Shown here piece by piece: positions 1 to 9,378 of a stretch of 64,000 nt of DNA. Position numbers and translations under genes: made by a program. The notes under the pieces were generated by a model. That model was not told the origin of the DNA and made no database searches. It saw nothing but the letters and a program-made list of their open reading frames with translations. Positions within the stretch are counted from its first letter, which is position 1. Every line of letters starts with the position of its first letter. Source of the stretch: Deltaproteobacteria bacterium (lineage in GTDB: Bacteria; Desulfobacterota; BSN033; UBA1163); contig VGRY01000008.1 in NCBI GenBank assembly GCA_016875195.1, positions 1 through 64,000 of the forward strand, read 5' to 3'.

Positions 1-45
1 CCGCGTTCCCGAAGTGCTAAACTTCGGTGCGCAGAGAGAATATGA
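1..45 (+). CDS. rsmH: RsmH (MraW) 16S rRNA m4C1402 methyltransferase, C-terminal end only
   Basis: The first frame of the window reads PRSRSAKLRCAERI followed by TGA at 43-45. This matches the conserved C-terminal tail of RsmH, which normally ends NPRSRSAKLRVAE or similar. RsmH methylates 16S rRNA C1402 and is the usual gene just before ftsL in dcw clusters, which fits here. Only 14 codons are visible, so this rests on the tail motif and gene order. The stop overlaps the ftsL ATG (ATGA at 42-45), indicating translational coupling. Confidence 0.8.
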   Translation, partial: PRSRSAKLRCAERI

Positions 46-398
46 GGAGAGAGATGTCGAGAGGTTCGAGCAACGGAGAGGATCGAATTCTCTGGACTGA
101 AAAGACGCCGAAGAAAAAAAACTTCGGGATCAACCTCCATCTTTTCCTTTTCTTCAGTCTGTTCTTGTTCCTTTTAATCGGAGGATCTCTCTTTTATGTC
201 TGGTCGAGAATTCAGGTCATCCACCTCGGGTATGAAATTTCCAGCGCCGTTAAAGAGGGGAAGGCACTCACCGAGGCGAATAAGAGAATGCGTTTGGAAG
301 TGGCTACACTCAAATCCTACGCACGAATCGAGAAAATCGCTGTTGAGGAACTGAACATGGTCAAACCCAAACCCCATCAGGTGATCGTCATCCGATGA
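42..398 (+). CDS. ftsL: Cell division protein FtsL-like
   Basis: Short bitopic protein of 118 residues in the ftsL position between rsmH and ftsI. It has a basic N-terminus with KKK, one strong membrane helix (about residues 34-53, rich in F and L) and a periplasmic segment of about 60 residues with a coiled-coil-like pattern ending VKPKPHQVIVIR. FtsL forms the FtsQLB complex that activates FtsWI in septal peptidoglycan synthesis. The ATG at 42 is chosen because it overlaps the rsmH stop; an upstream GTG at 27 and an ATG at 54 are alternatives. Its stop overlaps the ftsI ATG (ATGA at 395-398). FtsL sequences diverge strongly, so the call leans on size, topology and gene order. Confidence 0.85.
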   Translation: MRREMSRGSSNGEDRILWTEKTPKKKNFGINLHLFLFFSLFLFLLIGGSLFYVWSRIQVIHLGYEISSAVKEGKALTEANKRMRLEVATLKSYARIEKIAVEELNMVKPKPHQVIVIR

Positions 399-2368
399 AA
401 AAGAGATCCATCAACTGGTACAAAGTTAGAGTCATCCTCATCTCATTTTTTATCTTCTCCTCGTTTGTACTCATCGTTGGAAGGATGTTCCAGCTCCAGG
501 TGCTCAAAAAAGAACAACTGTATAAGCTGGCAGCGCGGCAACAGATGAGTCAGATTCCACTCGTCCCGAAGCGTGGAACGATCTATGACCGAAACATGAA
601 CGAACTGGCTGTCAGTATTGAGGTCGATTCGATCTATGCGGAATCAAAAAAAGTCGTGGATGTGGAGAGGGCGGTTCTTGAAATTTCTACCGTCTTCCAG
701 AGTGACGCAAAGGAATTAAGAGAAAAATTGAAGAGCCAGAAGTCTTTTGAATGGATCCAGAGAAAGGTTTCTCCGAAGGAGGCCGAAGCTGTGAAAAGCC
801 TCCGTCTCTCCGGTATCCATTTTCTCAGAGAGAATAAGCGGTTTTATCCTCAATCCCATCTGGCTGCCCATGTCATTGGGTTTGTCGGCCTCGATTCGAA
901 GGGGTTGGAGGGGATCGAGTTCCAGTACGATGTTTTGCTCAACGGGAGCCAGAATGTCCTGACGACTGAGAAGGATGCGATGGGCAGGGGAATTATGACG
1001 GCCGGAGGCCCTCGTGAAAAAGATGAGCAATACAGAAATATCATCCTCACCATCGACAAACAGGTCCAGCATGTGGCTGAAACCGAATTGAGCCATGCGG
1101 TTCAAAAAACGGGTGCAAAGGGAGGCATGGTCATTGTCATGGATCCGATGACCGGAAAGATTCTGGCTCTGACCTCCTATCCGTTATTCAACCCGAATCA
1201 GTTTATTCAATACCGTCCCAAATCATGGAGAAACCGGGCGATCTCCGACGTTTTCGAACCGGGTTCCATGTTTAAGGCGTTTCTTGCAGCTGCGGTTTTT
1301 GAAGAGAAGATCGTTCGGCCCAATGATTCGTTCTATTGTGAAAACGGGTCCTATACCGTCTATGACCGGACGATCCGGGACACGTCGAAGCATGGGTACC
1401 TCACCTTCCAGCAAGTCATCAAAGTGTCGAGCAATATCGGGGCTGCGAAGGCGGCAGAGAAGATGGGGAAGGATCGGTTTTACCGGTATCTCTGCAATTT
1501 CGGGTTCGGAGAGAAGACAGGCATTGGTCTTCCCGGCGAGGCAAAGGGGATTTTTCAGCATCCCCGATACTGGGCTCCGGTTACACTAAACACGATTGCC
1601 TTCGGGCAAGGGGTTGCGGTGACGGGGATTCAGATGGCAACGGCGTTTTCAGCGATTGTCAATGGCGGGACTCTGATGAAGCCCCATGTGATAGGGAAGA
1701 TCACGAATGAAAAGGAGGTTGAGATTCAATCTTTTAAACCAGAGCCTGTCCGGAGGGTCATCTCAGAGGAGACAAGTCGAGCAGTGATGGCGTTACTCAG
1801 AGGGACCACCGAGAAGGGAGGGACCGGAGAACAGGCCGTTCCCCAGGGCTATGAAGTGGGTGGAAAGACAGGCACAGCCCAGAAGGCAGACAGTATTCTG
1901 GGAGGGTATTCTGAAGACAAGTTTATGAGCGGTTTTCTGGGGTTTGCTCCTGCGGAAGAACCGAAGATGGTTGTACTGGTTGTGATCGATGAACCCCAGG
2001 GGTCGACTTATGGAGGAGTTGTTGCAGCCCCTGTATTCAGAACGATCGTTGAAAAAGTTCTTCCGTACCTCAGTGTCCTGCCAAAAGGGACGATGATCGT
2101 CAAGAACGAGTCAGACCCCTTTATCAAGCGAGAGGTGGCCTGGACCTCACCTGTGATCGATGGTGTCAAGGTGGGGAAGGGGACAGAGCAGGTTGTGATG
2201 CCGGACCTCGCTGGATTATCGATGCGAAGCGCACTGAGTCGCATTGAGGGAAAGGGGTTGATCATCAAGGTCTCTGGGAACGGGAGGCTTGTAGAGCAGG
2301 TTCCCAGGGCTGGATCAGTGATCGATAAAGGGGAGATCTGTTATTTGAAGTTTGAATCTCCATCGTAA
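395..2368 (+). CDS. ftsI: Septal peptidoglycan transpeptidase FtsI (PBP3) with a C-terminal PASTA domain
   Basis: 657-residue class B penicillin-binding protein. It has a membrane anchor at about residues 13-33, a PBP dimerisation domain starting near RGTIYDRN, and a transpeptidase domain with all three catalytic motifs: SMFK (Ser291, Lys294), SSN, and KTG (491-493). A single PASTA repeat follows, from VVMPDLAGLS to the end. It crosslinks peptidoglycan at the septum with FtsW. The C-terminal PASTA is common in deltaproteobacterial and Gram-positive FtsI but absent from E. coli FtsI. The start overlaps ftsL. A 245-bp repeat-filled gap separates it from murE. Confidence 0.96.
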   Translation: MKKRSINWYKVRVILISFFIFSSFVLIVGRMFQLQVLKKEQLYKLAARQQMSQIPLVPKRGTIYDRNMNELAVSIEVDSIYAESKKVVDVERAVLEISTVFQSDAKELREKLKSQKSFEWIQRKVSPKEAEAVKSLRLSGIHFLRENKRFYPQSHLAAHVIGFVGLDSKGLEGIEFQYDVLLNGSQNVLTTEKDAMGRGIMTAGGPREKDEQYRNIILTIDKQVQHVAETELSHAVQKTGAKGGMVIVMDPMTGKILALTSYPLFNPNQFIQYRPKSWRNRAISDVFEPGSMFKAFLAAAVFEEKIVRPNDSFYCENGSYTVYDRTIRDTSKHGYLTFQQVIKVSSNIGAAKAAEKMGKDRFYRYLCNFGFGEKTGIGLPGEAKGIFQHPRYWAPVTLNTIAFGQGVAVTGIQMATAFSAIVNGGTLMKPHVIGKITNEKEVEIQSFKPEPVRRVISEETSRAVMALLRGTTEKGGTGEQAVPQGYEVGGKTGTAQKADSILGGYSEDKFMSGFLGFAPAEEPKMVVLVVIDEPQGSTYGGVVAAPVFRTIVEKVLPYLSVLPKGTMIVKNESDPFIKREVAWTSPVIDGVKVGKGTEQVVMPDLAGLSMRSALSRIEGKGLIIKVSGNGRLVEQVPRAGSVIDKGEICYLKFESPS

Positions 2369-2430
2369 CCGCCCCTTTTCTCAGAAAGTTAGCTGTGTTC
2401 CATATTTCGGAGGGTTGGCGTCAAAGGGAT

Positions 2431-2611
2431 GGAAATTCGAATATCGAAACACGAAATTCGAAACAAATCCGAATTTCAAATGTTCCAAATTCGAAACAAC
2501 CCCCCTGGAAATAAGTTTTGGTCATTTGAGATTTAAATTTTGGTCATTGTTTCGGATTGATCCGGGACGGATGCTTCGCCCGAAATTCGGATTTCGGATT
2601 TGGTCTATTTT
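2431..2611. repeat. Intergenic hairpin word-repeat block (ftsI-murE)
   Basis: The left half repeats AAATTCGAAAC/AATCCGAATTTC-type words; the right half carries their reverse complements (TTGTTTCGGATT, CGAAATTCGGATTTCGG), so the block can fold on itself. The right end, TGCTTCGCCCGAAATTCGG, recurs nearly unchanged at the right end of the murD-ftsW block near 8233. A 140-codon frame through it (2352-2774) is translated repeat plus out-of-frame murE, not a gene. Confidence 0.8.
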
Positions 2612-2613
2612 AT

Positions 2614-4143
2614 ATGGAATTAATGAAATTGTTAGAAGGGGTGGAGGTCAAAAAGATCGTCGGAGAGACCCGGAAGGAGATTCAGGGGATCGCCTATCAT
2701 TCCCGGCAGGTCAGCAAGGGCTTCCTCTTTGCGGCCATCCGTGGATTGGAGGCGGATGGCCATCGTTTTATTGATGAGGCCATCGAGAGAGGAGCAGAAG
2801 CCATCCTGTTGGAAGAAGGATCTGTGGCGAGTGGGCGAACAGCCATTTTCGTTCCGAACAGCCGCCAGGCTCTGGCGAAGGTTGCCTCAACCTTTTACGG
2901 TGACCCATCTGCCAGAATGCGATTGGTGGGCATCACCGGCACGAATGGAAAGACAACGACGGCCCATCTTATAGAGTCGATCCTCAAAAAAGCAGGATAC
3001 AAAGTGGGCGTGATCGGGACGATCAACTACCGTTACGGTCAGAAGGTCATTCCCGCATTGAATACGACGCCCGAATCTCTCGACCTTCAGAGAATTCTTA
3101 GGGAAATGTCCGGGGAGGGGATCTCCCATGTGATCATGGAGGTCTCCTCCCATGGCCTTGACCTTGATCGTGTCTTCGGATGTCAATTCGACGGAGCTGT
3201 GTTTACCAACTTCACCTCAGACCATTTAGATTACCATCAGACCCTGGAACGATACTTTGAAAGCAAGAGAAAACTCTTCTTTGAATTGTTAGTTGAGAGC
3301 CGGAAGACAGGACGGTTTGCTGTGACCAATGTCGATGATCCGAGAGGGGAGGAGATCGTAAGAGAAGTCAATCTTCCTGTCCTCCGTTATGGCCTGGGAA
3401 GTTCCTGCGACTTTTCGGCGACAGAAGTGACTCTTACGTTTGAAGGCATTTCGTGCGGGATCAAAACTCCGAAAGGCGAATTCACTCTTCGTTCGAAGTT
3501 GATTGGAAGATTCAATCTCTACAATATCCTGGCAGCGGTGGCCACGGGTTTTGGAATGGGACTACCCCTGGAAATTCTGAAAGAGGGTGTGGAAACCGTG
3601 GAGGGTGTTTCAGGTAGGTTTGAGAAGGTGGCCAACCAGAAGTCGATCCATGTCATCGTGGACTACGCCCATACCCACGATGCCCTGGAGCGAGTTCTAT
3701 TGGACCTGAGAGACACGCTGGTCAATGGTTCCAGGACCAGAGGGAAAATCATCACGGTCTTCGGGTGCGGAGGCGACCGCGACCGAACGAAGCGACCCCG
3801 GATGGGAGAGGTAGCGGGGAAGTATAGTGATCTGGTAGTGCTCACATCGGACAATCCAAGGACCGAGGACCCCATTGCGATTATCGAGGAGGTGGAGGAG
3901 GGATTTCAGATCCTTTCTCTCGAAAAGCTGGATCGGAATGGGGTGGAAGCCTGGAGATCGAAGAAAGGATACCTGAAGGTTCCCGACCGGAGAGAAGCCA
4001 TCCGCGTGGCTATCCAATTAGCCCAGCCCGAAGACACTGTTCTGATAGCGGGCAAAGGCCATGAAGATTACCAGATTATCGGAAAGAAGAAGACCCCTTT
4101 TGATGACCGGATCGAGGCAAGAAAGGCGTTGGAGGAAGCGTGA
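2614..4143 (+). CDS. murE: UDP-MurNAc-L-Ala-D-Glu:meso-DAP ligase MurE
   Basis: About 509 residues. It adds the third stem-peptide residue to UDP-MurNAc-L-Ala-D-Glu in the cytoplasm using ATP. The Mur-ligase N-domain is followed by the P-loop GTNGKTT at residues 109-115, the central-domain ATTEM-like region NTTPESLD, and the C-terminal signature DNPRTEDP. DNPR is the family hallmark of enzymes that add meso-diaminopimelate rather than lysine. The start is uncertain: ATG 2614 (MELMKLLEG) or ATG 2623 both fit the family N-terminus, and neither has a clear Shine-Dalgarno because the upstream DNA is the hairpin repeat. An upstream ATG at 2557 lies inside the repeat and is unlikely. The stop overlaps the murF GTG. 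Confidence 0.95.
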   Translation: MELMKLLEGVEVKKIVGETRKEIQGIAYHSRQVSKGFLFAAIRGLEADGHRFIDEAIERGAEAILLEEGSVASGRTAIFVPNSRQALAKVASTFYGDPSARMRLVGITGTNGKTTTAHLIESILKKAGYKVGVIGTINYRYGQKVIPALNTTPESLDLQRILREMSGEGISHVIMEVSSHGLDLDRVFGCQFDGAVFTNFTSDHLDYHQTLERYFESKRKLFFELLVESRKTGRFAVTNVDDPRGEEIVREVNLPVLRYGLGSSCDFSATEVTLTFEGISCGIKTPKGEFTLRSKLIGRFNLYNILAAVATGFGMGLPLEILKEGVETVEGVSGRFEKVANQKSIHVIVDYAHTHDALERVLLDLRDTLVNGSRTRGKIITVFGCGGDRDRTKRPRMGEVAGKYSDLVVLTSDNPRTEDPIAIIEEVEEGFQILSLEKLDRNGVEAWRSKKGYLKVPDRREAIRVAIQLAQPEDTVLIAGKGHEDYQIIGKKKTPFDDRIEARKALEEA

Positions 4144-5576
4144 CCTTTCATATCAGTGAGATTTTGAAGGCGACGGGTGGAAAAATTCTTCAAGGTGGGG
4201 AACAGACCGTTTTCCATGCCATCTCGACCGATTCGAGAACGATGACCGAAGGGGATCTCTTCATCGCATTGAAAGGGGAGAGATTTGATGGTCACCATTA
4301 CGCCATCGAAGCCCTGGAGAAGAGAGCAGGGGGCGTGGTAATCGAAGAAGATAGGGCCAGAGATATCCGATGGAATGGTTACCAAACGAAGCCGGTGATC
4401 GCTGTAAAGGATACGCTTCAAGCCCTCGGAGATATCGCAAGGAATCAGAGGCGGAAATTTGGAGTACCGGTCATTGCCCTGACGGGGAGCAATGGAAAGA
4501 CGACGACAAAGGAGATGATCTCAGCCTGCCTTGAGACTTCTTTCCCTGTTCTCAAAACAAAGGGGAATCTGAATAACCTGATCGGGCTTCCCCTCACGCT
4601 TTTCAACCTGACGGAAAAGGAGAGGGTGGTTGTCCTGGAGATGGGAATGAATGTGCCGGGTGAGATCAGAAGACTGACGGAAATCGCAGAGCCAGACGTG
4701 GGATTGATCACCAATATTCAGAGCGCCCATCTTGAAGGGATGGGTTCTCTGGAGAAGATCAAGGAGGAGAAGGGAGAGCTCTTCCGACGGATGAAACAAA
4801 ATGGATCGATCATCATCAATCAGGACGATCTCAGGGTGGTTGAACTCGGAAGGGAATTCGAGGGGCAGAAAATCACGGTCGGAATCGATCATTACGCTGA
4901 TGTGATGGCGAGGGAGGTGCGCGTTAAAGGGAAAGAGGGAACCTCTTTCATCCTTATTCTGGAAGGGGAAGAGAGAGAGGTTCGACTTCCCTTATTAGGA
5001 AAGCATTTCGTTCACAACGCCCTCTCGGCGATTGCAATTACAAGCCTCTTCGGGGTTGACAAGGAGAAAGCCATAGACGCCCTGGAGCAATTCAAACCCT
5101 TTCCCATGAGGATGGAGGTCCTTTCCCTTGGGAACGGAAGGACTCTGATCAATGACGCCTACAATGCCAATCCGGTTTCAATGGAACTGGCCCTTCAGAC
5201 CCTGTCAGAGGTGAAAGGAGAGGGCAGAGCCTTTGCGGTTTTAGGCGATATGCTTGAGTTGGGTGAATTTACAGTCGATGCCCATCGCCAATTGGGAAAG
5301 AAGATTGCAGAGCTTTCGATCGATTTTCTTCTGGCCATTGGAGAAGAAGCGTCTGTTGTTGTGGAATCGGCCATCCGGGCAGGAGTCGGAAATGAACGGG
5401 CAAGGGTGATGGAAAGTCATTCACACGCTGTTTCCCTGTTGAAGGAAATGACCCGAAGAGGGGATTGGATACTGGTGAAAGGTTCGAGAGGGATGGCAAT
5501 GGAAAGAGTGGTTGAGGGTTTGAAGGAAAGGAGGGAAGAGAGGAATGCTCTATCATCTGCTGTATCCTCTTCATGA
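4140..5576 (+). CDS. murF: UDP-MurNAc-tripeptide:D-Ala-D-Ala ligase MurF
   Basis: 478 residues, near the usual family length. It joins D-Ala-D-Ala to the UDP-MurNAc tripeptide. Seen: an N-terminal Mur domain with [21 protein letters not shown]-loop GSNGKTT (residues 116-122), a central motif MGMNVPGEI, and a C-terminal domain with [11 protein letters not shown], typical of MurF. It starts at GTG 4140, overlapping the murE stop (GTGA). Its 3' end overlaps mraY by 32 nt. The last residues ([15 protein letters not shown]) lie beyond the conserved fold and coincide with the mraY ribosome-binding region and start. Confidence 0.96.
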   Translation: MTFHISEILKATGGKILQGGEQTVFHAISTDSRTMTEGDLFIALKGERFDGHHYAIEALEKRAGGVVIEEDRARDIRWNGYQTKPVIAVKDTLQALGDIARNQRRKFGVPVIALTGSNGKTTTKEMISACLETSFPVLKTKGNLNNLIGLPLTLFNLTEKERVVVLEMGMNVPGEIRRLTEIAEPDVGLITNIQSAHLEGMGSLEKIKEEKGELFRRMKQNGSIIINQDDLRVVELGREFEGQKITVGIDHYADVMAREVRVKGKEGTSFILILEGEEREVRLPLLGKHFVHNALSAIAITSLFGVDKEKAIDALEQFKPFPMRMEVLSLGNGRTLINDAYNANPVSMELALQTLSEVKGEGRAFAVLGDMLELGEFTVDAHRQLGKKIAELSIDFLLAIGEEASVVVESAIRAGVGNERARVMESHSHAVSLLKEMTRRGDWILVKGSRGMAMERVVEGLKERREERNALSSAVSSS

Positions 5577-6621
5577 GCTGATCTCCTTTTTTAATGTCTT
5601 CCGTTACATCACGATTCGGACGGTTTACGCCATTCTGACCGCCCTGCTCATCAGCTTTATCATCGGTCCCTGGATCATCCAGAAGTTAAGGGCTTTTCAG
5701 ATCAGGCAGGTGATCAGGGAAGATGTCCCAACAAGGCATCTCTCCAAAAACGGGACGCCCACGATGGGAGGAAGCCTGATCCTGATGGCGCTCCTCATCC
5801 CGACCCTTCTCTGGGCAGACCTGACCAATCCCTATATCTGGATCGTATTGATGACGACTGCCGGATTCGGGGCGCTCGGCTTTTTCGATGATTATAAGAA
5901 AGTCCGGGATAAGAATGGGATGGGCATTAAGGCGAGATATAAATTTCCCATCCAGGTAGCGATGGGTTTGGTGGCAAGCTGGGTTCTATTCAACACCATT
6001 GACCACGATTCAAGGCTCATCGTTCCTTTCTTCAAGAAGGTGATGCCAGACCTCGGAAACTGGTACATCCTCTTCGGCATGTTTGTTATCGTGGGCACGG
6101 CTAATGCCGTCAACCTGACCGATGGCCTGGATGGATTGGCAATCGGGCCGGTATTAATTGCAAGCGGTACATTCATTCTCTTCTGCTATTTAGTAGGCCA
6201 TTACCGGTTTGCCAGCTATCTCCAAATTCCTTTTGTCAAAGGAAGCGGGGAGTTGACGATCTTGTGTGGTGCCCTTCTCGGTTCAGGCCTGGGCTTTCTC
6301 TGGTTCAATACCTATCCTGCCCAGGTGTTTATGGGCGATGTCGGCTCACTGGCGTTAGGGGCTGCTCTGGGGAGCATCGCCGTGGTTACCAAACAGGAGT
6401 TTCTCCTGGTGATCGTGGGCGGGATCTTTGTTGTCGAAACACTCTCGGTGATCATTCAAGTCATTTCCTTTAAGTTACGCAAGAAGAGGGTCTTCCGGAT
6501 GGCTCCCATCCATCACCATTTTGAATTGAAGGGCTGGGCAGAACCAAAGATCATCGTCCGGTTCTGGATCATCGCCATCATCTTAGGATTGATCGCCATC
6601 GGCACACTGAAACTGAGGTAA
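5545..6621 (+). CDS. mraY: Phospho-MurNAc-pentapeptide transferase MraY (lipid I synthase)
   Basis: 358-residue polytopic membrane enzyme that transfers phospho-MurNAc-pentapeptide to undecaprenyl phosphate to form lipid I. About ten membrane helices are apparent. Diagnostic motifs are present: PTMGG near the first loop, GFFDDYKK (the Mg-binding DDxxK), [12 protein letters not shown], and the C-terminal [16 protein letters not shown] 5545 lies inside the murF end, with a strong upstream GGAAAGGAGGGAAGAGAGG. A 91-bp hairpin block follows before murD. Confidence 0.97.
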   Translation: MLYHLLYPLHELISFFNVFRYITIRTVYAILTALLISFIIGPWIIQKLRAFQIRQVIREDVPTRHLSKNGTPTMGGSLILMALLIPTLLWADLTNPYIWIVLMTTAGFGALGFFDDYKKVRDKNGMGIKARYKFPIQVAMGLVASWVLFNTIDHDSRLIVPFFKKVMPDLGNWYILFGMFVIVGTANAVNLTDGLDGLAIGPVLIASGTFILFCYLVGHYRFASYLQIPFVKGSGELTILCGALLGSGLGFLWFNTYPAQVFMGDVGSLALGAALGSIAVVTKQEFLLVIVGGIFVVETLSVIIQVISFKLRKKRVFRMAPIHHHFELKGWAEPKIIVRFWIIAIILGLIAIGTLKLR

Positions 6622-6630
6622 AACGAAATG

Positions 6631-6705
6631 AAGAGTTAAGAGTTGAGAATTAAGAGTTACAAAAAAAATCTTAACTCATAATTCATAACTTATAATTCAT
6701 AACTC
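6631..6705. repeat. Intergenic hairpin word-repeat block (mraY-murD)
   Basis: The left arm repeats AAGAGTT(A/G)AGA words (6631-6660). After an A-run loop, the right arm repeats AACTCATAATTCATAACT (6669-6705), the complement. A long imperfect stem is expected in the transcript. It ends a few bases before the murD ATG, so murD has no visible Shine-Dalgarno. Confidence 0.75.
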
Positions 6706-6712
6706 GTGGTTT

Positions 6713-8146
6713 ATGATTGAACTTCTTAACAAAAAGGTGTTGGTGGTTGGGTTGGCGAGGACAGGCCTTGCGACCGTGAAGTTCCTCAAAGAGAAGGGGG
6801 CACTTGTCAGCACGTCAGAGGTGAGGTCTGAAGGGGAGATGAAAGAGGTTCTCCAGGAATTAAAAGAATGCTGCGTCTCGACAGAATGGGGCGGGCACAA
6901 CGTCCAGACCTTTGTCCAGCAGGATCTCATTATCCTGAGCCCGGGAGTCGATCCGACCGTTGAACCTATTCAGAAGGCGCTAGACGACGGAGTTCTGGTC
7001 ATCAGCGAAATGGAGCTGGCTTACCAGTTCATCCGCGTTCCAATCATAGCGATCACCGGTACGAATGGAAAGACAACCACGACCCTTCTCATCGGAGAGA
7101 TGCTGAAGGAAGAAGGAAAGAAGGCCGGGGTCGGCGGAAATGTGGGAGAGCCATTGATCCTCTTCGCAGATGGGGGAGATCAATGGGAGATATTGGTTGT
7201 GGAGGTATCCAGCTTTCAATTGGAGGGGATCAATGTCTTTCGCCCCAGGTGCTCCGTTCTTCTCAATATCACCGAAGATCATCTCGATCGTTATTCGAAA
7301 TACGAAGATTATATTGAGGCAAAGGTCAGGATTTTTAAAAACCAGGAATCTGAAGACATGGCCATTCTCAATTGGGATGATCCTGTGGTGATGAAATACG
7401 AGGAGAGAGTGAAGGCCAAGAAGTTCTTCTTCAGCCTGAGAGAAAAGGTGGATGAAGGCTGTTTTTTCGATGGGAAAGAGATCATTCTCAGGTTGTTCGA
7501 AATGGAGGAAAACTACTTTTTGAGTCAATCGTCGCTGAAAGGGATTCATAATGTGGAGAATATGATGGCGGCCATTCTTGCGGCAAGGCTCAACGGGTGC
7601 TCGAAGGAGGCCATCGAAAGGACTCTTATCCGGTTCAAGGGATTGGAACATCGTCTCGAATTTGTCCGGGAGATTGGGGGGGTTCCCTATTACAACGATT
7701 CGAAAGGGACGAATGTAGGTTCTGTGGTCAAATCGCTCCAGAGCTTTCAGGAACCCGTCATTCTGATTGCTGGTGGAAAAGATAAGAACACGGACCTCCG
7801 TCCCCTCAAGGAGTTGATACAGACCCGTGTGAAGAGGATGATTCTGATCGGGGAAGCCAAAGAGCGGATGTCAAAGGAGCTGGGGGCTCTCACGGATACG
7901 ATGATAGCAGGAACGCTCGATGAGGCTGTACGTCTGGCTCACCGGACGGCAAAGAGCGGAGAGGTGGTCCTTCTTTCGCCTGCCTGTTCGAGTTTCGATA
8001 TGTTCAAGGATTATAAGGAAAGAGGAAAGGTATTTAAGGAAGCCGTGCTGAAATTAAGTACCAAATCCGAAGCACGAAATCCGAAATTCGAAACAATATC
8101 AAATGATCAAATTTCAAATGTTAACAATGGAAAAAAGGTTTCATAA
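6713..8146 (+). CDS. murD: UDP-MurNAc-L-Ala:D-Glu ligase MurD with a repeat-derived C-terminal tail
   Basis: 477 residues. It adds D-glutamate to UDP-MurNAc-L-Ala. The N-domain starts KKVLVVGLARTGLATV (UDP-binding); the P-loop GTNGKTT is at 116-122; the C-domain includes YNDSKGTNVGSVVKSL and LLSPACSSFDMFKDYKERG, both MurD hallmarks. The family fold ends near VFKEAVLKL (residue 448). The final 29 residues (449-477, DNA 8057-8143) are read from an intergenic AAATCCGAAATTCGAAAC-type repeat and have no counterpart in known MurD. This looks like loss of the original stop and readthrough into the repeat. Confidence 0.95.
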   Translation: MIELLNKKVLVVGLARTGLATVKFLKEKGALVSTSEVRSEGEMKEVLQELKECCVSTEWGGHNVQTFVQQDLIILSPGVDPTVEPIQKALDDGVLVISEMELAYQFIRVPIIAITGTNGKTTTTLLIGEMLKEEGKKAGVGGNVGEPLILFADGGDQWEILVVEVSSFQLEGINVFRPRCSVLLNITEDHLDRYSKYEDYIEAKVRIFKNQESEDMAILNWDDPVVMKYEERVKAKKFFFSLREKVDEGCFFDGKEIILRLFEMEENYFLSQSSLKGIHNVENMMAAILAARLNGCSKEAIERTLIRFKGLEHRLEFVREIGGVPYYNDSKGTNVGSVVKSLQSFQEPVILIAGGKDKNTDLRPLKELIQTRVKRMILIGEAKERMSKELGALTDTMIAGTLDEAVRLAHRTAKSGEVVLLSPACSSFDMFKDYKERGKVFKEAVLKLSTKSEARNPKFETISNDQISNVNNGKKVS

Positions 8147-8270
8147 ATTTGAGTTTTGGAAATTCGAATTTGTCATTCGACAAGCTCAGGGTGGTGAGCA
8201 AAGCCGAACCATTTCGGGTTGGTCCTAAGAGGACGCTTCGCCCGATATTCGGATTTCGAATTTCTTAGGT
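8057..8270. repeat. Hairpin word-repeat block overrunning the murD 3' end
   Basis: The left arm carries AAATCCGAAGCACGAAATCC and CGAAATTCGAAAC words inside the murD reading frame. The right arm has TTTGGAAATTCGAATTTGTC and CGATATTCGGATTTCGAATT. A piece reading CATTCGACAAGCTCAGGGTG (about 8173-8192) also occurs, in complement, in the 49267-49460 element. The right end (ACGCTTCGCCCGATATTCGG) matches the ftsI-murE block. Confidence 0.75.
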
Positions 8271-8277
8271 AGACAAC

Positions 8278-9378
8278 GTGAAAACAAGAGGAAGGTTTGA
8301 TTTCATTTTGTTGATTGTGGCCCTGGGGCTGGTGGGGATCGGGATCGTCATGGTCTATAGTACCAGCGCGATCCTAGCCGGGGACCGGTTTGGCGACCCT
8401 TACTACTTTTTGAAGCGGCAGGCCATCTATGGAGGAGTGGGTTTTCTATTCATGATGGCCATGATGTTCGTCCCTTACGGATTATTGAAACGATTTGCCT
8501 ATCCCCTCTTTATTGTCTCTGTGCTGTTGCTCATTGCCGTTTTGATTCCCGGCATTGGACACCGGGCAGGCGGAGCGATGCGGTGGCTAAAGATCGGCGG
8601 ATTTACCTTTCAGCCCTCGGAGTTTGCCAAGCTGGGCTTGATCATCTTTCTGGCTTATTTCCTGACCAAGAAGGAAGAGAAAATACGGAGCTTCTCCTTC
8701 GGTTTTCTACCGACGGTTCTGCTCTCCGGCCTGGTCATCGCCCTGTTATTGAAAGAGCCCGATTTCGGAGCAGCCCTCTTTCTCACCCTCATGGTCTTTA
8801 TACTCCTCTTCATCAGCGGCGCAAGGGTGATCTATCTTGCAGGGGCCTTTTTGTTGTCCGCTCCGGTGGTTTACCTCCTTCTGATGAATGCGGAGTATCG
8901 TTATAAAAGGCTGATTGGGTTTATCCGTCCATGGGAGGATCCCACAGGGGCCAGCTTTCAGATCATCCAATCTTTCCTTTCCTTCGGTTCAGGCGGCCTC
9001 TTCGGTTTAGGGTTAGGAGAGGGGAGACAAAAGCTCTTCTTCCTTCCGGCCCCACACACGGACTTCATCTTTTCCATCATCGGAGAAGAATTGGGGTTAG
9101 TGGGGGCGTTAGGAGTGGTGGTTCTTTTCTTTATTCTCGCTTTCCGGGGCATCCAGATAGGCATTTCCATTCCGGATAAATTTGGCTCCTATTTGGCGCT
9201 GGGCATCACCTTGATGATTTCTCTTCAGACGGTGATCAACATGGGAGTGGTCCTGGGGCTGCTTCCGACGAAAGGTTTGACGCTTCCCTTCGTCAGTTAT
9301 GGAGGGACATCACTGATTGCCAATTTCATCGGGTTGGGGATTCTTCTTCACCTTTCAACCCATGCGGAACGACGATGA
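8278..9378 (+). CDS. ftsW: Lipid II polymerase FtsW (SEDS family)
   Basis: 366-residue SEDS glycosyltransferase with about ten membrane segments. It polymerises lipid II at the septum in partnership with FtsI. Signatures seen: MVYSTSAI near the N-terminus, GGAMRWLKIGGFTFQPSEFAKLG, LLKEPDFGAALFL (with the catalytic-region Asp), the large loop with GLGEGRQKLFFLPAPHTDFI, and LPFVSYGGTSL near the C-terminus. It starts at GTG 8278, giving the standard N-terminus MKTRGRFD; the upstream repeat leaves only a weak ribosome-binding site. The position between murD and murG makes it FtsW rather than RodA. Confidence 0.95.
   Translation: MKTRGRFDFILLIVALGLVGIGIVMVYSTSAILAGDRFGDPYYFLKRQAIYGGVGFLFMMAMMFVPYGLLKRFAYPLFIVSVLLLIAVLIPGIGHRAGGAMRWLKIGGFTFQPSEFAKLGLIIFLAYFLTKKEEKIRSFSFGFLPTVLLSGLVIALLLKEPDFGAALFLTLMVFILLFISGARVIYLAGAFLLSAPVVYLLLMNAEYRYKRLIGFIRPWEDPTGASFQIIQSFLSFGSGGLFGLGLGEGRQKLFFLPAPHTDFIFSIIGEELGLVGALGVVVLFFILAFRGIQIGISIPDKFGSYLALGITLMISLQTVINMGVVLGLLPTKGLTLPFVSYGGTSLIANFIGLGILLHLSTHAERR

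Noticed and set aside
2352-2774. 140-codon open frame between ftsI and murE
   Set aside because: It is translated hairpin repeat followed by out-of-frame murE DNA; the true murE frame is clear from its motifs.
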